A DNA stretch of 64,000 nt. Source: Mucilaginibacter ginsenosidivorax (GTDB taxonomy: Bacteria; Bacteroidota; Bacteroidia; Sphingobacteriales; Sphingobacteriaceae). The position numbers and the translations under genes are program-made. A model generated the notes under the pieces. That model worked only from the letters and a program-made list of their open reading frames with translations, was not told the origin of the DNA and made no database searches. The stretch lies in the NCBI RefSeq assembly GCF_007971525.1, contig NZ_CP042437.1, forward strand, positions 558,001-622,000, written 5' to 3'. Below are positions 60,686 to 64,000 of the stretch, piece after piece; within the stretch, counting starts at the first letter, position 1, and the number at the start of each line of letters is the position of its first letter.

Positions 60686-62902
60686 TTACTCCCCCAACCC
60701 AAAACAAACATACTCATCGCCCGATTTACTGCCAATTTTGCCGCCGCCGCAAGCTATAACCACGTATTGTTTTCCATCTATAGCATAGGTAGCAGGGGTT
60801 GCATACCCGGCGGCGGGCAGTTGGGCCTCCCAAACCATTTTGCCTGTTTTTTTATCAAAAGCATGAATTTTCTCGTCCTTGGTTGCTGCCACAAATACAA
60901 GGCCGCCTTTGGTTACCAGTGTGCCACCATACAATTCGGTACCGGTAATGGGGATGCCTTTTTTCTTCAGTTCCGGATATTCGCCCACCGGTACCTTCCA
61001 AAGCAGCTTGCCGGTGGTAAGGTCAACCGCGTTAAGCGTACCCCATGGCGGTTTAATGCCCGGATAACCATCCTTATCCAAAAAGCGGTTGTAACCGGTC
61101 ATGGTGTATGGTACTTCGTCAACTACTTTCTGCTCAGTTTTGGTGGCTGCGGTACGGTCGCCGGTTGGTTCTTTGGCCAATGCTTTATTTGCCCCGGCAT
61201 CGGGTAATTTAAGCAGAAACGCCAGCAATGCTTTTTTATCCTGCGGTGTTATCTGTTTAAAAGACGGCATCATATTGCGGCCACTGGCTATGATTTGGCT
61301 CAACTGGTCCTCCTTATATTTTTTACTAATGTTGACCAATGACGGATACGACGAGCCGTTGCCCTTCAGTTGGGGGCCGTGGCAACCGATACAGTTTTTA
61401 TTGTAAATAACCTGCCCGTTGCCGGCCAGCGATCCATCGCTTGTGGCTTTGGGCACATCAATCATTACCTGCGCCCAGGGCATTTCAGAACAGCTGATGT
61501 ACATGATATTGGTTTGTATATCAACCGCGGCACCTCCCCACTCGCCTCCGCCATCAAAACCCGGAAATATCCAGCCTCCCTCTTTACTTGGCGGCGTAAA
61601 CATAATACGGTTTTTAACCTGGTTATATTTATCCAGCATTTCTTTGTGCGCCTCGGGTGTGCGGTCAGTAACATCTTCGGGGTTAAACATTTGCCGGGCA
61701 AAGGGCTGTGGTAAAGTCGGGATTGGCTGTGTTGGCCATGGCGCCTCGCCCGGCAATCCTTTGGTTGGCACAGGGGTTTCCACTATCGGGAAAACGGGTT
61801 TGCCATTTGTCCTGTCGAACATAAAAATATAACCATGTTTGGTTATCTGGGCTACCGCGTCAATCTTTTTACCATCGTGCGTAATAGTCACCAAATTGGG
61901 GTTGGCCGGCAAGTCCCTGTCCCACAGATCATGATGTACCACCTGGAAATGCCATTTAAGCTTGCCGGTGGCAGCATCTAAAGCCAATAGTGAATTGGCA
62001 AACAAATTTTGCCCCTTACGGAAACCGCCATAAAAATCGCCGCCGACGGAACCGGTTGGGATATAAACCAACCCTCGCTTTTCATCCAACGCCATTCCCG
62101 ACCAGCTATTAGCCCCTCCGAACTTTTTATAAGCGGCTGTATCCATCCAGGTTTCGTAACCAGCCTCACCGGGGTGTGGTATGGTATGAAAAATCCAGCG
62201 CAATTTCCCTGTACGTACGTCATAGGCCCTAACGTGCCCCGGCGCGGCATCTGCCGATTCGGCTACGCGCGTACCAACTATAAGCAAATCTTTATAAACT
62301 ACACCCGGCGTTGTACCGGCCACAAATGATTTGGTATCCCTGTCGAGATTTTTCGTCAGGTCCAGGTAACCGTTTTTTCCAAAGGTCATAATGGGGCTGC
62401 CGGTTTCGGCGTCGATGGCAAAAGTTTTGGCGCCAACGCTATAAAACAAACGTTTTTCGCCACCGCTTTTGTTTTGCCAGTAAATAACTCCCCTGCTCAC
62501 TTTGTAGTAAGCCATTGGGTCGCCATTGTTGGTGGTGTCGGTCTTGGCCGGGTCAAACAGCCATTTTTGTTCGCCTGTTGCCGCATCCAATGCAAACAGC
62601 TTTAGTTTGGGGCTGGTGCCATATAAAATACCATCAACCATAATGGGGTTACACTGGTTTTGGCTGCGGTTGGCCGAGTCTTTATCGTTAGTGCTGTATC
62701 GCCAAATCACTTTCAGCTTGCTTACATTGGCTAAATTAATTTCTTCATTTGACGAATACCTGTTGCCCTCTTTTGATCCCGCATAGGTTCCCCAGCCACT
62801 GTTTGGCGGCCCTGGTTTTGGGATATGCCTGGGCTTCGGATTTCTACACGATGGGTAAATGCCGGTTGCAATTAAAAGGGCTATTAAAAATCGGGACTTC
62901 AT
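60686..62902 (-). CDS. PQQ-dependent dehydrogenase with an inserted cytochrome c domain (lipoprotein)
   Basis: This 738-residue quinoprotein has a lipoprotein-like signal (MKSRFLIALLIATGIYPSC, Cys19). The eight-bladed propeller starts at GWGTYAGSKEGNRYSSNEEI and contains GHVRAYDVRTGKLRWIFHTI and PHPGEAGYETW, both typical of glucose/quinate-type PQQ dehydrogenases. The propeller is interrupted near 495-570 by a cytochrome c domain: NKNCIGCHGPQLKGNG (about 500-515) with the haem-binding CIGCH, and the distal Met in GRNMMPSFKQI. The last blades follow. It should oxidise a sugar or alcohol in the periplasm and pass electrons through its own haem. No PQQ synthesis genes are in the window. Confidence 0.9.
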   Translation of the reverse strand: MKSRFLIALLIATGIYPSCRNPKPRHIPKPGPPNSGWGTYAGSKEGNRYSSNEEINLANVSKLKVIWRYSTNDKDSANRSQNQCNPIMVDGILYGTSPKLKLFALDAATGEQKWLFDPAKTDTTNNGDPMAYYKVSRGVIYWQNKSGGEKRLFYSVGAKTFAIDAETGSPIMTFGKNGYLDLTKNLDRDTKSFVAGTTPGVVYKDLLIVGTRVAESADAAPGHVRAYDVRTGKLRWIFHTIPHPGEAGYETWMDTAAYKKFGGANSWSGMALDEKRGLVYIPTGSVGGDFYGGFRKGQNLFANSLLALDAATGKLKWHFQVVHHDLWDRDLPANPNLVTITHDGKKIDAVAQITKHGYIFMFDRTNGKPVFPIVETPVPTKGLPGEAPWPTQPIPTLPQPFARQMFNPEDVTDRTPEAHKEMLDKYNQVKNRIMFTPPSKEGGWIFPGFDGGGEWGGAAVDIQTNIMYISCSEMPWAQVMIDVPKATSDGSLAGNGQVIYNKNCIGCHGPQLKGNGSSYPSLVNISKKYKEDQLSQIIASGRNMMPSFKQITPQDKKALLAFLLKLPDAGANKALAKEPTGDRTAATKTEQKVVDEVPYTMTGYNRFLDKDGYPGIKPPWGTLNAVDLTTGKLLWKVPVGEYPELKKKGIPITGTELYGGTLVTKGGLVFVAATKDEKIHAFDKKTGKMVWEAQLPAAGYATPATYAIDGKQYVVIACGGGKIGSKSGDEYVCFGLGE

Positions 62903-63193
62903 TGTTATAATAGGTTAATGGTATTATTATACTGGGCACGCTGAGCCGTTAAATTTTGCGAAATACTAAAGGGGCATTACGTGTATCGCAGGGCGGCGAA
63001 GACTCACCCGGCGAGGCTGCGCCCGCCACCCTCTCTTCGGCTTCGCCGGAAAGAGGGGCTTGAAAATTTTGCAATTTTTTTCATTTCTGCGCTGTTAACC
63101 GTTCGAGTCCCTCTTTCCACCGCAGGTGATCGTTGCGCAACTACTAATAATAATTACAGTCGTGAGATTGTACAACGTTCTTTGAGATATTGA
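62903..63193. other. Spacer with a cut palindrome core and the insertion-sequence end
   Basis: 291 bp lie between the PQQ dehydrogenase start and the transposase stop. 62903-62992 is the dehydrogenase upstream region without a strict promoter box. A truncated palindrome core covers 62993-63129. The insertion-sequence end, non-coding for about 64 bp, follows from about 63130. Confidence 0.6.
62993..63129. repeat. Truncated third copy of the ACTCACCCGGC palindrome core
   Basis: From GCGAAGACTCACCC through CCACCCTCTCTTCGGC, TTCGCCGGAAAGAGGGGCTT and CCCTCTTTCCACCGCAGGTGA it follows the reverse complement of the element B core (31077-31243). After CCGCAGGTGA the match stops at 63129, where element B would continue AGAGAGGGTGG. 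The outer GAGGCTGTTTAAA ends of the MITEs are absent here, so the core can occur without them. Confidence 0.75.
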
Positions 63194-64000
63194 TTAAAAC
63201 GATAGCATTGGATTTGAAAGATAATGCTGAGTAAATAAAGTATACATTCGGTAAAATAAGTCGTTTATTGCTCTTATGACTGGCATTTTCAGTTCTTTTA
63301 ACCGCTTGGGTTTGTAGGCGAGCAGTTTTTTGATATTGTAAGCGGCAGCAGCTAAAAGCATCCCTTTGTTAGCTTGTTTAAGACCTTTAGTATTTATCCT
63401 TCTTAAACTGGTATAGTTAATTAAGGAACCAAAGACCGGCTCAACGGTACTGGAGCGTAGCGACTTCATCAGTTTACCTTTGGGACTTTCTACTCGCTGC
63501 CGCATATATTCATAGAGTGGCTTATCGGCCGAATCAACCAGCTTTTTAAACCCTTTTTTATTGGCACAGATTTCTTTGAGGGGGCAGTTCTTGCAATCGC
63601 TGATGTTTGATTCATAGATCTTTTTATGTACTGTTGGTTCGTTATAAGCACACTCGACACGTCTGAAGGGTAACTGTACTCCCATTAAACAAATGTATCT
63701 GTCATATTTGTCATCATATTTAAAGCCTTCATCTTCCCTTGAAGATTTATAACTTCCGGGGTTAGGTATATATCCTTTAAGTTTGTTTGCCGTTAAAGCC
63801 CTGATAGCCTTGCCACTGCTATAGCCTGTATCTGCCAGGATTTCTCTGGGCGGCGAAACATGACCGCCGGAAAGGTTGTCCATGATCTGCGGCAACATCA
63901 CCGGCAGGCTGGTGTTATCGGTCTCATTCCCCTTAAAAGCCTGGATATAGGTAATAAAGTGACTGGCGGTATCCACACTCATCTGTGCCCGGTAATATAA
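63130..64000 (-). mobile_element. IS1182-type insertion sequence, partial
   Basis: The element contains the transposase gene and a non-coding end of about 64 bp. The interrupted palindrome core puts the end at about 63130. GTTGCGCAAC, a perfect 10-bp palindrome, lies at 63132-63141 and is a candidate for the terminal repeat. The other end is outside the window, so terminal repeats and target duplication cannot be confirmed. Confidence 0.7.
63194..64000 (-). CDS. IS1182 family transposase, C-terminal part (partial)
   Basis: The frame is open to the right edge (269 codons seen including stop), and residues before MSVDTASHF continue as LYYRAQ, so the start lies beyond 64000. The visible part has a DDE-type core: the second Asp is in ILADTGYSSGKAIRAL and the Glu in SSTVEPVFGSLINYTSLRRI. 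It also has the cysteine cluster CKNCPLKEICANKKG between them, typical of IS1182-type transposases. The MLLAAAAYNIKKLL segment near the C-terminus is also usual. The coding part looks intact in the visible stretch, so the element may still be active. Confidence 0.9.
   Translation of the reverse strand, partial: LYYRAQMSVDTASHFITYIQAFKGNETDNTSLPVMLPQIMDNLSGGHVSPPREILADTGYSSGKAIRALTANKLKGYIPNPGSYKSSREDEGFKYDDKYDRYICLMGVQLPFRRVECAYNEPTVHKKIYESNISDCKNCPLKEICANKKGFKKLVDSADKPLYEYMRQRVESPKGKLMKSLRSSTVEPVFGSLINYTSLRRINTKGLKQANKGMLLAAAAYNIKKLLAYKPKRLKELKMPVIRAINDLFYRMYTLFTQHYLSNPMLSF

Overview
The window looks like a chromosome segment from a Bacteroidota member of the family Sphingobacteriaceae, probably Mucilaginibacter or a close relative. 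This rests on content: two SusC/SusD pairs each preceded by an ECF sigma factor and a FecR anti-sigma factor, a type IX secretion (T9SS) cargo protein with a gliding-motility-type C-terminus, BlaI/M56 and YitT genes, AT-rich spacers and TAnnTTTG-type promoter boxes in place of Shine-Dalgarno signals. The genus is an inference from general familiarity, not from a search. I see no rRNA, tRNA or CRISPR array.

Layout. 1-300 holds the N-terminus of an outer-membrane receptor-like protein. 546-2663 is a BlaI/M56 regulatory pair with a palindromic operator. 3280-12301 is polysaccharide-utilisation locus 1, on the minus strand: sigma factor, FecR, SusC, SusD and a sialate O-acetylesterase-type esterase. 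12695-16015 has small genes, including a YjdF-like membrane gene broken by an amber codon. 16234-22874 is a tightly overlapping operon for trehalose from alpha-glucan (debranching enzyme, TreZ, TreY). 23154-25547 has a TetR regulator, an MscS channel and a DUF4126 protein. 25697-30440 is a DUF1501/DUF1553 cytochrome-type pair resembling those of Planctomycetes. 30581-31320 holds two adjacent MITE-like elements directly upstream of an AraC regulator. 32310-35182 is a histidine kinase, a lone receiver and a receiver-cyclase fusion. 35567-39498 has a YitT protein, an HD phosphohydrolase, a DAACS symporter and a TRIC-type channel.

39832-49443 is locus 2: sigma factor, FecR, SusC, SusD and a GH92 alpha-mannosidase whose usual GNEP motif reads GNQP. 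49599-53689 is a probable minus-strand operon of two paralogous secreted LamG-like proteins, an alpha/beta hydrolase, a GH88 unsaturated glucuronyl hydrolase and a TMEM175-like channel. It is divergent from a 428-residue protein (53820-55106) that I read as a transmembrane one-component regulator: DNA-binding-like N-terminus, one membrane helix, PKD-like and LamG-like periplasmic part. 55475-62902 holds an M1 peptidase, a Calx-beta T9SS cargo protein and a PQQ dehydrogenase fused to cytochrome c. The right end is an IS1182-type element that has cut through a third copy of the palindromic core found in the MITEs.

The best candidate for an undescribed system is the membrane regulator with its divergent LamG/GH88 operon, because the regulator's presumed sensor end and the two secreted proteins appear to share one fold. 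Other points for a second look are the GNQP substitution in GH92, the amber codon in the yjdF-like gene, a 26-bp perfect palindrome upstream of the second sigma factor, and a plus-strand terminator inside the second susC leader.
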